Of a stretch of 64,000 bases of DNA, positions 8,372-17,076 are shown in pieces. The notes beneath the pieces are model-generated. The model saw only the letters and a program-made list of their open reading frames with translations. It ran no database searches and was not told the origin of the DNA. The DNA is from Streptomyces sp. 11x1 (GTDB taxonomy: Bacteria > Actinomycetota > Actinomycetes > Streptomycetales > Streptomycetaceae), in the NCBI RefSeq assembly GCF_032598905.1, contig NZ_CP122458.1, positions 10,477,095 to 10,541,094 of the forward strand, read 5' to 3'. Every line of letters starts with the position of its first letter. The first letter of the stretch is position 1. A program made the position numbers and the translations under genes.

Positions 8372-9189
8372 GATCGCCCACCGGCGGGTAGCACGGGTCC
8401 GGCTCGACCACCCCACGGCTCTGAAGGTGCCCGCGACCGGCCGCACCCGGGCCCTCCCCGGCGGCAGCGGCCGTACGGTCACGCTGAGCGTCGCGCACCG
8501 GGTGCGGGACTTCGTGTGGGCGGCGGGCCCGTTCCGCACGGCGACGGAGACAACGCCCGGGGGCGTGCGCGTGAAGTCGTACTGGGCGAGCGACACCCCG
8601 GCCGAGGGAGTACGCCTCAACCGCGTGGACGCCGTCGCCGCGATCGACCGCTTCGGAGGGGAGTTCGGCCGCTACCCGTACGGCGAGATCGACCTCGTGA
8701 TGACCAGCGGTTTCGGCGGTGGCATGGAGTACCCGGGCTTGGTCCTGGTCGGCACCACCGAGGAGGGCGGCGCCGTCGTCCACGAGGTGGCGCACCAGGG
8801 GTGGTACGGCATCGTCGGCAACGATGAGTACACCTCACCGTGGCTGGACGAGAGCTTCGCCCAGTACGCCAACGCCCGCTTCTACGGGTGGGAGACCCGC
8901 GACTGCTGGGCGGAAGTCTCCTGGCCGAGCGACACCGCCGCCCTGACCAACTCCATGGCGTATTGGTCCGAGCACCGTGGTGAGTACCACCTCATCCACT
9001 TCGCCGGATCCTGCGCCCTGGCAGACCTGGAACGCACGCTCGGCGCCGACACCATGGCCCGGCTCCTCAAGCGGTACGTCGAGGACCACTGGTACGGCGT
9101 CTCCACCACGGCCGCGTTCAAGAAGGCGGGCCCGGGAGGCGACGGACGAGGACCTGGACCCGTTCTGGGAGAGCCACCGCATCCGGTGA
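8372..9189 (+). pseudogene. M1-family metallopeptidase (aminopeptidase N-like), 5'-truncated and frameshifted
   Basis: The frame encodes the catalytic half of a gluzincin peptidase: VRDFVWAAGPF, EFGRYPYGEIDLVMTSGFGG, then EYPGLVLV, the zinc site VVHEVAHQGWYGIVGNDEY (HExxH) and the third ligand in SPWLDESFAQYANARFYG. The N-terminal beta-domain, start codon and any signal peptide are missing. Near 9125-9140 the reading frame shifts: the expected ending ATDEDLDPFWESHRIR is found in another frame and stops at 9187-9189. The gene is therefore broken at both ends, although the active-site stretch is still readable. Confidence 0.7.
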
Positions 9190-9735
9190 CGATGCCTCAC
9201 ACAGCGGCAGCCCGCCGCTGCCCGGACTGATCCGAACACCGTCATCCAAGCCGCCGTACCGACGGAGGAGGGTCCGCATGCCGGTGCCGGTGGTGCCTCC
9301 GGGAGAGCGACCGGAGAACCGTCTGTTCCGGCGGACCGGCCCGACGGGTCTGCTCCTCGACGAGCCCGGCTTCGCCGACCGCGCGGGCATCCGTATTCAC
9401 CTTGGGGTCCCCGCCGTCGCGATCGACCGCCGCCGGCGCCACGTCACCACGGCCACCGGCTCCCGCCCCCTCGTCCCACCCGTCCCCGAAGCCGACGTCA
9501 CCGGCTGCTTCTCCTAGCGGACGGCGTGGCCGCATTGCTGGCCGAAGGGCTCACCGCCCCCGGTATCGGCACGACCGCGACGACGGTGACGGGTAGCGCC
9601 GTGTGACGGACCAGGCGGACGCCGGACATGGCGTCAACTCATCGGGCGCGGTGGCGATCCCTCCGGATGGCAGTTGACAGAGCGGCGCGGGGAATCGCCT
9701 CCACCGAGTCGGCCGTCGGTAGCCTGATCGTCGTG
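9190..9735. other. Mostly non-coding stretch with gene debris
   Basis: Between the broken peptidase and the ATP-binding kinase I see one recognisable fragment (9278-9517, separate entry) and a short frame near 9520-9607 that reads like the tail of an unidentified protein. No intact gene, RNA or repeat is evident. Confidence 0.4.
9278..9517 (+). pseudogene. Fragment of an FAD/NAD(P)-dependent oxidoreductase
   Basis: The 79-residue frame contains FADRAGIRIHLGVPAVAIDR, RRRHVTTATGSRPLVPPVP and ADVTGCF. In ferredoxin-reductase and nitrite-reductase-like flavoproteins this pattern is (x)4-GIxxxLGxxVxxIDxxxxxVxxxdG followed, after about ten residues, by LVLATGSRPRxxPxPGAD. Here the linking residues are deleted, and both the N-terminal FAD motif and the C-terminal half are absent. 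I read it as a deletion-damaged remnant, not a functional small protein. Confidence 0.4.
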
Positions 9736-10269
9736 ATGATGGGCACTGAGGAAACCCGGCTCGTCGTGCTGCGCGGCAACAGCGCCTCGGGGAAGTCGTC
9801 CGTGGCGGAGGGCCTGCGGGAGCGGTTCGGTCGTGGCCTGGCGCTGGTCGGCCAGGACAACCTCCGCCGCACGGTGCTCCGCGAACACGACCGGCCGGGC
9901 GCGGCGAACATCGGTCTGATCGACCTGACGGCACGTTACGCCCTCGACGCGGGCTTCCACGTCGTCGTCGAAGGCATCCTGTACGCCGACCGTTACGGCG
10001 ACATGCTCGCCCGCCTCCGGGCCGACCATCGGGGACCGACCCACCACTACTACCTGGACGTCCCGTTCGACGAGACCCTCGCCCGGCACGCCACCAAACC
10101 GATCGCCGAGGTCGTCGAGGAGGCCCGGTTGCGGGAGTGGTACCGGCCCCGGGACCTGTTGCCCGGCGGGATCGAGACGGTCATCGGCGCCGACAGCGCC
10201 CTGGGGCAGAGTGTCGACCGCATCATGACCGACACGGGCCTGGCCCACCTGCACCCGGCGGACCGCTGA
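9736..10269 (+). CDS. P-loop ATP-binding kinase-like protein
   Basis: About 177 residues. The Walker A motif is LRGNSASGKSSVAEGLRERF at about residues 10-29. It is followed by VGQDNLRRTVL (adenylate/zeta-kinase-like acceptor region), GFHVVVEGILYADRYGDML as the Walker B-like strand, and HYYLDVPFDETLARHATKP ahead of a LREWYRPRDLLPGG basic lid. This arrangement is that of small-molecule kinases such as chloramphenicol-phosphotransferase-like and zeta-toxin-like proteins. The start is at one of two adjacent ATGs (9736/9739). Upstream codons are poorly conserved. The nearby SMI1/KNR4 gene is 35 bp downstream on the same strand and may be co-transcribed. The substrate is unknown. Confidence 0.75.
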   Translation: MMGTEETRLVVLRGNSASGKSSVAEGLRERFGRGLALVGQDNLRRTVLREHDRPGAANIGLIDLTARYALDAGFHVVVEGILYADRYGDMLARLRADHRGPTHHYYLDVPFDETLARHATKPIAEVVEEARLREWYRPRDLLPGGIETVIGADSALGQSVDRIMTDTGLAHLHPADR

Positions 10270-10304
10270 CCGGGACTCGGTCGCGGCAGCCTGGTCGCTA
10301 ACCT

Positions 10305-10838
10305 GTGCGAGTGACGCACACCGATGACCGCGGTTTTCCCGCCGCCCTCGCCGCCGCCATGGCCGCTCCGTTCGATTACGCGGGCGGCGACGGGGTCGAC
10401 TTCGAACCTTTCGAGGCGTTCCTGTCCGCCGAGGAGACCGCCGACTGGTTGCGGGCATGGACGGGAAACGACCAACTGGACGGCGATGCCTTCCGCGTCT
10501 TCGGCCAGGACGGCTCGGGCGGGTACGCGGCGTTCTGGCTGATCCGGCCGGGCCGGCCCCTGGCGGACCAACCCGTCGTCTTCCTCGGCTCTGAGGGGGA
10601 GACCGGAGTCGTGGCACGTGACCTGGGCGACTTCCTGTGGCTGCTGGCGGACGGGGTCGGCCCCTGGGAGGCGGCCACCTCGTACGAACCGGACCGGACC
10701 CCGACTCCGGATCACGAACTGACGGCTGTCGCCGGACGCTTCGCACCGGACCGCCGTCGATCGGCCGCAGCCGTGATCGAGCTGGCCACCCAGGAGTTCC
10801 CCGACTTCGACGACATCGTCATGGCCCTCTGCCGCTGA
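10305..10838 (+). CDS. SMI1/KNR4 (SUKH)-like protein
   Basis: A 177-residue acidic protein with DFEPFEAFLSAEETADWLRA at the front. The SUKH-like core AAFWLIRPG, PVVFLGSEGETGVVARDLGD and FLWLLADGVGPWEA comes next. The family includes immunity proteins that neutralise contact-dependent or polymorphic toxins, and also general cytosolic binding proteins. No toxin gene lies next to it here, so an immunity role is not supported by context. The start is one of two GTG codons, 10305 or 10311. A short GC-rich hairpin overlaps the stop codon. Confidence 0.65.
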   Translation: MRVTHTDDRGFPAALAAAMAAPFDYAGGDGVDFEPFEAFLSAEETADWLRAWTGNDQLDGDAFRVFGQDGSGGYAAFWLIRPGRPLADQPVVFLGSEGETGVVARDLGDFLWLLADGVGPWEAATSYEPDRTPTPDHELTAVAGRFAPDRRRSAAAVIELATQEFPDFDDIVMALCR

Positions 10839-10844
10839 GAGGGC
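10824..10844 (+). terminator. GC-rich hairpin overlapping the SMI1-like stop codon
   Basis: GCCCTCT (10824-10830) pairs perfectly with AGAGGGC (10838-10844) around a seven-base loop that contains part of the stop codon. There is no U-tract, as is usual in Streptomyces, so terminator function is only suggested by position. Confidence 0.35.
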
Positions 10845-11743
10845 GCCGGGAGGAAGCCGCACGTCGGGGGCGCGCCATGCGGCGACGTGGTCGTGGCTCG
10901 TTCGTACCCGAGCCGTTGCTCCGGCCGGGCGCATGCGGGGCGCGGCGCGGCACCCGGGCGGGGAGGCTGGCGTCATGACACCCTCCGTGACAAGGCGGCT
11001 CGCAGGCGTCCCCGGCCGGCGGGGGGTTCGGGGCCTCGGGCGGGTCGGTCCCGACCGTCGACGATCCACTGCCGGCATTCGAGCAGCACTCGACGGGCCG
11101 TGCCGGTGCCGCCGCAGGTGTCGGTATCGGTTTCACCGTGTGCATCGGTGAGGTGCGTCAGCGCATCGACCCGCAGCCCGAACGGGATACGGCCGGGCGC
11201 GGCGTTAGGCCCTGTCGTCACATTCCCGCCTGCCCCGCGACGCCATGCACGCGCTCTCGACGCACCGGGCACTGATCCGAGTACGTCCAGTACGTGAGTC
11301 AGTGCCCGGCACGCCGAGAGCACGCTCCCCCGGTCTCGGCTGCGCTCGACCGGGAGGTACCCCCACGACGCCGCGGGGCCGCCCTTCGGGCGACGACGGG
11401 AATGTGACGACAGGGCCTAGCAGGCGCAGGGCCGAGCGCACATGGGCGTCCAGCCGGGCGGCCGCGGCAGGGGCCGCCGTCGGACGGAAGGGTTCGTCGA
11501 GGGCGACGGTGGATCAGTATGCGGCCAGGGCAGCGTGGGGGACCGGGTCTCCGTCCCGGTGACGGCATCTGATCCGACGCGGATCGGCATCATCGAAAGC
11601 TTCGGGTGGTGCGGGGGACGAGGTTCGCCGATGGCGGTCTCGCGCGTCGGAGCGCGAGGTCGGCCACCGGCGGGTGACTCACACTTCTTCGAGTGTGCTG
11701 ACGCCGCTGACGTGTGTTCGAGGGCGGGCGGTGTGCGGCCCGG
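10845..11743. other. Gene-poor interval containing a MITE and unrecognised coding debris
   Basis: No intact gene is seen in about 900 bp. A 214-bp inverted-repeat element occupies 11206-11419. Minus-strand frames on either side (a PFGLRVDALTHLTDAHGE stretch at about 11120-11190, and RPTAAPAAAARLDAHVRSAL at about 11430-11490) have gene-like codon use and could be halves of one gene split by the element. I do not recognise the family. Confidence 0.4.
11206..11419. mobile_element. MITE with 23-bp perfect terminal inverted repeats
   Basis: TAGGCCCTGTCGTCACATTC (start of the left repeat, 11206-11228) is the exact reverse complement of 11397-11419, giving a 214-bp element with no transposase. A second imperfect palindrome (about 11253-11319, built on CACCGGGCACTGA and TCAGTGCCCGG) fills the centre, so the whole element can fold. 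The outer TA of each end could be target duplication. A solo copy of the same end occurs at 24432-24447, showing that the family is dispersed in this genome. An IS5- or IS630-like parent element is possible but not present here. Confidence 0.7.
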
Positions 11744-12505
11744 TCAGAACAGGCCGTTGCCGTGCGGCAGTTCGGCAGGCACGGGGGCGATGACGTCCCA
11801 GTGCTCGACGATCCTGCCGTCCGCGACACGGAAGAGGTCGTAGTACGCCACGGGCACGCCGAACTCGCCCTCGGACTGGGTCAGGACGAACTCGCCCTCG
11901 GCGACGATCCGGTGGACCTTCTTGTAGACGAGGTTCTTGCCCTGCTCGGCCCACTTGGCCGCTGCCGCCCCGAAACCGTCGAGGCCGTCGGCGGCGTCGG
12001 TGTTGTGCTGGTGGTAGGTCTCGGTGGAGATGTAGTCGGTGAGCACCGAGTAGTCGGCGCCGACGAGGACCTGCTCGGCGAACTCGGCCACCAGGGCGCG
12101 GTTGGCGTCGGTCCTGTCGGTCTCGGTGACCGCTGTGGGGCCGTCGGTCTGGGAGCGGCCGGAGACGGTGTCCAGGACGAGCGGGGTCAGGGCGTCCCAG
12201 TGCTCGGCCAGCTTGCCGTCGGCGTCGATCCGGAGAATGTCGAACCCGACGAGGGGGTTCGGACCGAAGCCGTGGTAGGTGCCGTGCAGGGCGACGAGGT
12301 CACCGTCGGCGATGACTCGGGTGCCCTCGTAGCGGAAGTTCTCGCCCAGGCCGGCGACCAGCCCGCGCAGGGCTTCGGGGCCGTCGGCGGCGAGCGCGCT
12401 GTGCTGCTTGTAGTCCGCGGCCACCCAGCGGTCCACGGCCGCGGGGTCCTTGTCCCCGAAGAGTTCGGTGACGGCCTGAAGGACGGTGTTCTTCGCGTTG
12501 CTCAT
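11744..12505 (-). CDS. SnoaL-like / NTF2-fold protein with two domains
   Basis: A 253-residue cytosolic protein made of two tandem NTF2-like (SnoaL) units. The first has FGDKDPAAVDRWVAADYKQH, DGDLVALHGTYHG and DADGKLAEHWDAL. The second repeats the plan with DYSVLTDYISTETYHQHN, AEGEFVLTQSEGEF and VADGRIVEHWDVI. The H-Q-H and EHWD patterns line the pocket in this family. Members are cyclases, isomerases or small-molecule-binding proteins of unknown role. The ATG at 12505 is preceded by a GGAAGCC box. A palindrome lies 68 bp upstream (12573-12585). It shares orientation with the NmrA-like gene 145 bp upstream, and both may be controlled by the AraC regulator beyond it. Confidence 0.75.
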   Translation of the reverse strand: MSNAKNTVLQAVTELFGDKDPAAVDRWVAADYKQHSALAADGPEALRGLVAGLGENFRYEGTRVIADGDLVALHGTYHGFGPNPLVGFDILRIDADGKLAEHWDALTPLVLDTVSGRSQTDGPTAVTETDRTDANRALVAEFAEQVLVGADYSVLTDYISTETYHQHNTDAADGLDGFGAAAAKWAEQGKNLVYKKVHRIVAEGEFVLTQSEGEFGVPVAYYDLFRVADGRIVEHWDVIAPVPAELPHGNGLF

Positions 12506-12572
12506 GACTGGCTTCCTTGCTCGGGGACCTGGCCGGGACGGTTCGAAGGCCCGGCGGACATGTGTTCAAACT

Positions 12573-12585
12573 ATGCCGACGGCAT
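12573..12585. promoter_or_regulatory. Short dyad upstream of the SnoaL-like gene
   Basis: ATGCCG-A-CGGCAT is a perfect 6+1+6 inverted repeat about 70 bp in front of the SnoaL-like start codon. It may bind the nearby AraC regulator or another factor, or form part of the NmrA-like gene's downstream region. Confidence 0.35.
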
Positions 12586-12650
12586 GAGATTTCCCTGCAG
12601 AGATGGCGACCAAAGATGTTCAAAAAGCGACACGCTGGTCTTTGCGTGCG

Positions 12651-13517
12651 TCAGCCGGCCACGGCATGGACCACGTCGGCGAGGGGCGTGGCGGGACGGC
12701 CGGTGAGGCGGGGCACGGCATCACTGACGCCGTCCAGTTCGCCGGCGGCGATGGCCGTGTAGGTGGACACCCAGGCGTCCAGCTGCCAGTCCGGAGCGCC
12801 GTAGGCGGCACGGGAGGCGTAGGCCTCCTCGACGGTCTCCTGCCGGTAGGTGACGGCACGTCCGAGCCGCTCGGACAGGACGGCGGCCGCGTCGTCCAGC
12901 GAGAGCGAGTCGGGTCCGGTCAGGTCGTACGTCACGCCCGCGTGGTCGTCCGGCCGGGACAGCACCGCGTCGGCCGCGTCGGCGATGTCGTCCTGGGCGA
13001 CGAACGCGGCGCGCCCGCTGCCGGCCGGACCGCGGATGGCGCCGTCCTCGCCGACGAGGTCGGGGACGAACTCCGCGTAGAGGTTGTCCCGGAGGAAGGT
13101 GTACGCCAGCCCGCTCGCGCGGATGTGCCGCTCGGTGTGGAAGTGGTCGCGCGCCAGGGTGAAGGTGGCGTCGGGCGCCGCACCGTAGAACGAGAGGTAC
13201 ACCAGGTGCCGTACACCCGCCTCGACGGCGGCGTCCACGAACGCCTTGTGCTGGGCGAGCCGGTCGGCGCTCTCGGAGGCGGAGACCATGAAGAGCGTCC
13301 GAGTGCCCGCGAGGGCGTCCAGCACGGCGTCCCGGTCTGCGTACTCGCCGCGCACGGCGACCGCCCCGGTCAGCCGAGGGGCGCGCTCCGGGCTGCGGAC
13401 CAGGAGTTTCTGCGGCAGTCCTCGCTCCGCCAGACGTCGGGCGACGCGGCCGCCGATCCGACCGGTGGACCCGGTGACGACGGTCGTGGGGGTGGATGCG
13501 GCGGTGGTTCCAGACAT
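12651..13517 (-). CDS. NmrA-like / atypical SDR NAD(P)-binding oxidoreductase
   Basis: 288 residues. The Rossmann motif TTVVTGSTGRIGGRVARRLA is near the N-terminus, followed by QKLLVRSPERAPRL, where the arginine favours NADP(H). VEAGVRHLVYLSFYGAAPDA and HFHTERHIRASGLAYTFLRD are the conserved blocks of the NmrA/QOR2-like group (atypical SDRs that sense or use NADPH, often as quinone reductases). The C-terminal half is the usual substrate-domain, with PRLTGRPATPLADVVHAV at the end. I take the ATG at 13517, where similarity begins. The gene diverges from an AraC-type regulator 102 bp away, the likely controller. Confidence 0.82.
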   Translation of the reverse strand: MSGTTAASTPTTVVTGSTGRIGGRVARRLAERGLPQKLLVRSPERAPRLTGAVAVRGEYADRDAVLDALAGTRTLFMVSASESADRLAQHKAFVDAAVEAGVRHLVYLSFYGAAPDATFTLARDHFHTERHIRASGLAYTFLRDNLYAEFVPDLVGEDGAIRGPAGSGRAAFVAQDDIADAADAVLSRPDDHAGVTYDLTGPDSLSLDDAAAVLSERLGRAVTYRQETVEEAYASRAAYGAPDWQLDAWVSTYTAIAAGELDGVSDAVPRLTGRPATPLADVVHAVAG

Positions 13518-13619
13518 GTGGGCATGCCTTCCCGTAGACGTTCCGTTCCCCCCTCCCTCCCCAGCGGCACTGTCAACATACGGAGAGAGCTGGGAGGAAG
13601 CCGGATAAACTTCCGACTG

Positions 13620-14576
13620 ATGATGGCCAAAAACCGACACGACTCCCCACGCGACATCCCGGAGATCCTCTTCGCCGCGCCCGCCGGTACACCCGCCGGC
13701 ATCGAGGTCATGTCGCTGGCCGAGCTACGGCGGCGCGTCTCCGAGGACGCCCTTGCCCGGCCCCGACGCCCCGGATTCCATCATCTGCTCACGCTCACCT
13801 CGGGCGCCCTCCGGCACGTCGTCGACTTCGACGGCTACGCCCTGCGTCCGGGCTCCTGGCTCTGGGTCCGCCCGGGGCAGGTGCACCAGTGGGGCGACCT
13901 CGCCCACGCCGAGGGCACCCTCATCCTCTTCCAGCAGGACGTGCTGGACCCGGCCACGGCGACAGCCGCGAGGGTCGACGATCCGTACGCACCGGTCGTC
14001 ACCGCTCCCGGCGCGGCCGACGCCGAGGCGGTGGCCATGGCCGCGGACCACCTGAGTCAAGAGTTCCGGTCCCTCGGCCGTCTGCCTCTCGACATGCACA
14101 TCGCGGCTCTGCGGCACCTGCTCGCCGTCCTCCTGCTGCGGCTGGCACACCTCACCGGCCCATCCGACGGCCCCGCTCCGGAGCCCGACGCGACCTACCT
14201 GCGCTTCCGGGACGCGGTCGAACGGCACTTCACCGCCACCCGACGGGTGGAGGACTACGCCCAGATGCTCGGCTACTCGGGGCGCACGCTGGCCCGGGCG
14301 ACCCTGTCGGGCGCCGGGCTCAGCGCGAAGGAGTTCATCGACCGCAGGGTCGTGCTGGAGGCGAAGCGTCTGCTGGCACACAGCGACGACAGCGCGGCCC
14401 GGATCTCGGACCGCCTCGGCTTCGTCACGCCTTCCCAGTTCAGCAAGTTCTTCATACAGCGCACGGGTCGTACCCCGATCGACTTTCGCATCGGGGTACG
14501 GGGGCGTGCCGCAGGATCGGAGCCGTCGACGGCGCCCGGCCGGGGCGCCGACGGACGGACCGATCAGAACGGATAG
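13620..14576 (+). CDS. AraC-family transcriptional regulator
   Basis: 318 residues with an N-terminal cupin-like sensor (GFHHLLTLTSGALRHVVDFD, then RPGSWLWVRPGQVHQWGD) and a C-terminal double HTH. The C-terminal blocks are VEDYAQMLGYSGRTLARATL, SAKEFIDRRVVLEAKRLLAH and ISDRLGFVTPSQFSKFFIQR, which match the AraC/XylS signature. The start is one of two adjacent ATGs (13620, 13623); no strong ribosome-binding site is visible. It diverges from the NmrA-like oxidoreductase gene, and its 3' end overlaps the convergent aldehyde dehydrogenase gene by 13 bp. It probably regulates the divergent gene in response to the cupin ligand. Confidence 0.85.
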   Translation: MMAKNRHDSPRDIPEILFAAPAGTPAGIEVMSLAELRRRVSEDALARPRRPGFHHLLTLTSGALRHVVDFDGYALRPGSWLWVRPGQVHQWGDLAHAEGTLILFQQDVLDPATATAARVDDPYAPVVTAPGAADAEAVAMAADHLSQEFRSLGRLPLDMHIAALRHLLAVLLLRLAHLTGPSDGPAPEPDATYLRFRDAVERHFTATRRVEDYAQMLGYSGRTLARATLSGAGLSAKEFIDRRVVLEAKRLLAHSDDSAARISDRLGFVTPSQFSKFFIQRTGRTPIDFRIGVRGRAAGSEPSTAPGRGADGRTDQNG

Positions 14577-16024
14577 TGGGCCTGCTGGGTCGCGATGGTC
14601 ACCCAGCGGGTGTTGGAGAACGCCTCGATGCCCCAGCGGCCGCCGAAGCGCCCGTAGCCGGAGGCCTTGATCCCGCCGAAGGGGGCCATCGGCTCGTCCG
14701 CCACCGACTGGTCGTTCACGTGCACGATGCCGGTACGGATCCGGCGCGCGACGGCCAGTCCGTGGGTGGCGTTCTCGGTGATGATGCCGCAGCTCAGACC
14801 GTTGTCGGTGTCGTTGGCGACCGCCACGGCGTCCGCATCGTCGCCGAACGTCTCGACCACGCAGATCGGCCCGAAGGCCTCCGCGTAGTACAGGTCGGCG
14901 TCCTTGGGGACGTCGGTGAGCACGGTCGCCGGGTGCACCGCGCCCTCGGGCTGCCCGCCCCCGGTGAGCACCGTGGCGCCCTTGGCGACGGCGTCCTTGA
15001 CCAGCGAGGCGACGCGCTGTGCGGCGGAGGCGCTGACCAGCGGGCCGACCACGGTGTGCGGGTGGTTCGGGTCCCCGGCCTGGAGACCGGCGACCTTGGC
15101 GGTGAACTTCTGCGCGAACTCCTCGGCCAGCGACTCGTGGACGAGGATGCGGTCGCCGGACATGCAGATCTGCCCGGCGTTCATGAAGACGCTGAAGGTG
15201 ACGGCGTCGACCGCGTAGTCCACATCGGCGTCGTCGAGCACGATCACGGAGTTCTTGCCGCCCAACTCCAGCACGGCGGGCTTGAGATGACGGGCCGCGT
15301 GCTCGCCGATGATCCGGCCGACGCCGGTGGAGCCGGTGAAGTTCACCGCGCGTACCCGCTCGTCGGAGATCAGCGCCTCGGCGATCTCCGCGGCGTCCTC
15401 GGGGGCGTTGGTGACGACGTTGAGCACGCCGTCGGGGAGGCCCGCCTCGCGGAACACGTCCGCGACCAGCAGGCCGCAGGCGATCGGCGCGTCCTCGCTG
15501 GGCTTGACGACGACCGTGTTCCCGGCGGCCAGCGGCGCCGCGACGGCCCGTACACCGAGGATGACGGGCGCGTTCCACGGCGCGAACGCCGCCACCACGC
15601 CCAGCGGTTCACGCACCGCGAGACCGAGCGCGCCCTCCTTCTGGCTGCTGAGGACCTCGCCGCGCGGCGCGGTGATCGCGGCCGCCGCCTCCCGCAGGAT
15701 GTTCGCCGCCAGCGCCACGTTGAAGTACGCCCACGGCCGGGTGCCGCCCGCCTCCCGGGCCATGATCTCGGCGACCTGCTCGGCACGCGCGTCCAGCAGA
15801 TCCGCTGCCTTGAGGAAGATCGCGCGACGGGCGAACGGCGCGAGCGCGGCCCATGCGGCGAACGCGGCGTCGGCGGCGTCCACGGCCAGGGCCACGTCCT
15901 GCGGGCCGGCCGCGGCGACCGTCGCGTAGACCTCGCCGGTGTAGGGGTTGACGTCCTCGGCGGTGCGGCCGGAAAGGGCGGGGACGTCCTTGCCGTCGAT
16001 GTGGAGTTCACGGGTGAGAGACAT
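14564..16024 (-). CDS. NAD(P)-dependent aldehyde dehydrogenase, aromatic-aldehyde type
   Basis: 486 residues with all ALDH catalytic features: AFAPWNAPVI (oxyanion Asn151), NFTGSTGVGR, general base Glu253 in VLELGGKN, catalytic Cys287 in NAGQICMSGDR, and FGPICVVETF with the cofactor glutamate region. It oxidises an aldehyde to the acid. The sequence resembles vanillin/benzaldehyde/salicylaldehyde dehydrogenases. The ATG at 16024 follows a GAAAGAAGCCCTTC leader. The broken alcohol dehydrogenase lies 85 bp upstream and the IclR gene beyond it, all on the minus strand. That suggests a former alcohol-to-acid oxidation operon under IclR control. Confidence 0.9.
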   Translation of the reverse strand: MSLTRELHIDGKDVPALSGRTAEDVNPYTGEVYATVAAAGPQDVALAVDAADAAFAAWAALAPFARRAIFLKAADLLDARAEQVAEIMAREAGGTRPWAYFNVALAANILREAAAAITAPRGEVLSSQKEGALGLAVREPLGVVAAFAPWNAPVILGVRAVAAPLAAGNTVVVKPSEDAPIACGLLVADVFREAGLPDGVLNVVTNAPEDAAEIAEALISDERVRAVNFTGSTGVGRIIGEHAARHLKPAVLELGGKNSVIVLDDADVDYAVDAVTFSVFMNAGQICMSGDRILVHESLAEEFAQKFTAKVAGLQAGDPNHPHTVVGPLVSASAAQRVASLVKDAVAKGATVLTGGGQPEGAVHPATVLTDVPKDADLYYAEAFGPICVVETFGDDADAVAVANDTDNGLSCGIITENATHGLAVARRIRTGIVHVNDQSVADEPMAPFGGIKASGYGRFGGRWGIEAFSNTRWVTIATQQAHYPF

Positions 16025-16108
16025 GAAGGGCTTCTTTCGGTACGGGCATCGGTACGGGCAGTCGTGGCGGGCCACGGGGTGTGCGGGGGTTGGAGCAGTT
16101 TGCGAAGG

Positions 16109-16896
16109 TCAGGTGGGCATGTGGACGATCGGCTTGATGACGTCACCGGCGTACGACGCCATCAGTGCCTCTTCGATCTGGTCGAACGCGTACCTGGGGA
16201 CGAGGCGATCCATGGGGAAGCGGCCCTGGCGGTACAACTCGATGAGCGCGCAGGTGCCGAGCATGCCCACGGTGTCCGCTGCCTGGCGTACGACGGAGAT
16301 GATGCCGGTGCACTCCAGGGCGTTGCCGGCGGGCCCGCCGCAGATGTCGTGCACTGCGGCGACGGGGTCCGTGTCGTTTCGGCGTACACGGTGTGCGTGG
16401 CACCGAGTTCCGCCGCCGGCTTCAGCCGGGAGGCGAGCCGGTCGACGGCGATGATCGTGGTCGCGCCGCTGTTGCGGGCGGCCATGACGGCGGCGGCCGG
16501 CCCCCCGAGCAGGTCGAGCGGGACGCCGGGGGGGACCTTCACCAGGCTGTCGGCCCGCGCCAGGGAGTGCGTGGCGAACGACGACTGACCGAAGAAGTGT
16601 CCGTGGAGGGCGCCTCCGTCCGGGCGGCGCAGGGCGGAGGCCCCGTTCCCCGGCCGGACTCCGCCGACGAAGAGCTCGTCGAGCCGGGCGCAGTAACGGG
16701 GCTCACCCGCCGGGCAGTTGTCGCACTCGCCGTACCAGGGCCAGCCGATCACGACGTGGTCGCCCTCCCACACCGACGTGACACCGGCACCCACCGCGGT
16801 CACGACCCCCGCGCTTTCGTGACCGAGCACTTGCTCGACGTCCTGAAGCCGGAACGGGCCGTCCTGCTCGTCGAAGACGGCGGCGTGTATGCGCAT
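16109..16896 (-). pseudogene. Zinc-dependent alcohol dehydrogenase, broken by several deletions and a frameshift
   Basis: Recognisable blocks of an aryl-alcohol-type MDR dehydrogenase appear in the right order: MRIHAAVFDEQDGPFRLQDV, GHESAGVVTAVGAGVTSV, YGECDNCPAGEPRYC (structural zinc), HGHFFGQSSFATHSLARAD, then AAVMAARNSGATTIIAVDR and LKPAAELGATHTVY. The segment between FRLQDV and GHESAG, which carries the first catalytic zinc cysteine, is missing. So is the Rossmann glycine loop before AAVMAARN, and a stretch after GMLGTCAL. Near 16375 the frame shifts, and the C-terminus (HDICGGPAGNALECTG to AGDVIKPIVHMPT) continues in another frame. At least three deletions and one shift make this non-functional. 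Confidence 0.75.
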
Positions 16897-17034
16897 GGCG
16901 GCCTCCCGGACACAGGGAACAGCGCTGTTCTCCTGGTGAACTTAGATCCACAGGCTGTGGCGGCGTGAGTCTGCGCCCGTCCGGAGCCGGTGTCAATGAA
17001 ACGAGGCCGAGCTGTTTCGTATCCGAAGACCAGT

Positions 17035-17051
17035 GTTTTGACTATTCAAAC
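17035..17051. promoter_or_regulatory. Candidate IclR operator, downstream copy
   Basis: GTTTTGACTATTCAAAC, an imperfect palindrome between the iclR stop and the alcohol dehydrogenase remnant. It matches the motif at 18003-18019 at 12 of 17 positions, including the ACTAT core and terminal AAC. AT-rich words like these stand out in this DNA. Confidence 0.45.
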
Positions 17052-17076
17052 AAACTCGTCCGGCACCCCCTCCCGG

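Noticed and set aside
6621..9230. An 869-codon plus-strand frame over the MerR and peptidase region
   Set aside because: Over most of its length it is antisense to the MerR-MDMPI gene, which has family motifs. Only its last third coincides with the real, broken M1 peptidase.
9520..9607. Short frame reading LLAEGLTAPGIGTTATTVTG
   Set aside because: Gene-like composition but too short and without a recognisable family; treated as debris.
13889..16588. An 899-codon plus-strand frame
   Set aside because: Antisense to the AraC-adjacent aldehyde dehydrogenase and the alcohol dehydrogenase remnant; arginine/glycine-rich with no family pattern, a typical high-GC shadow.
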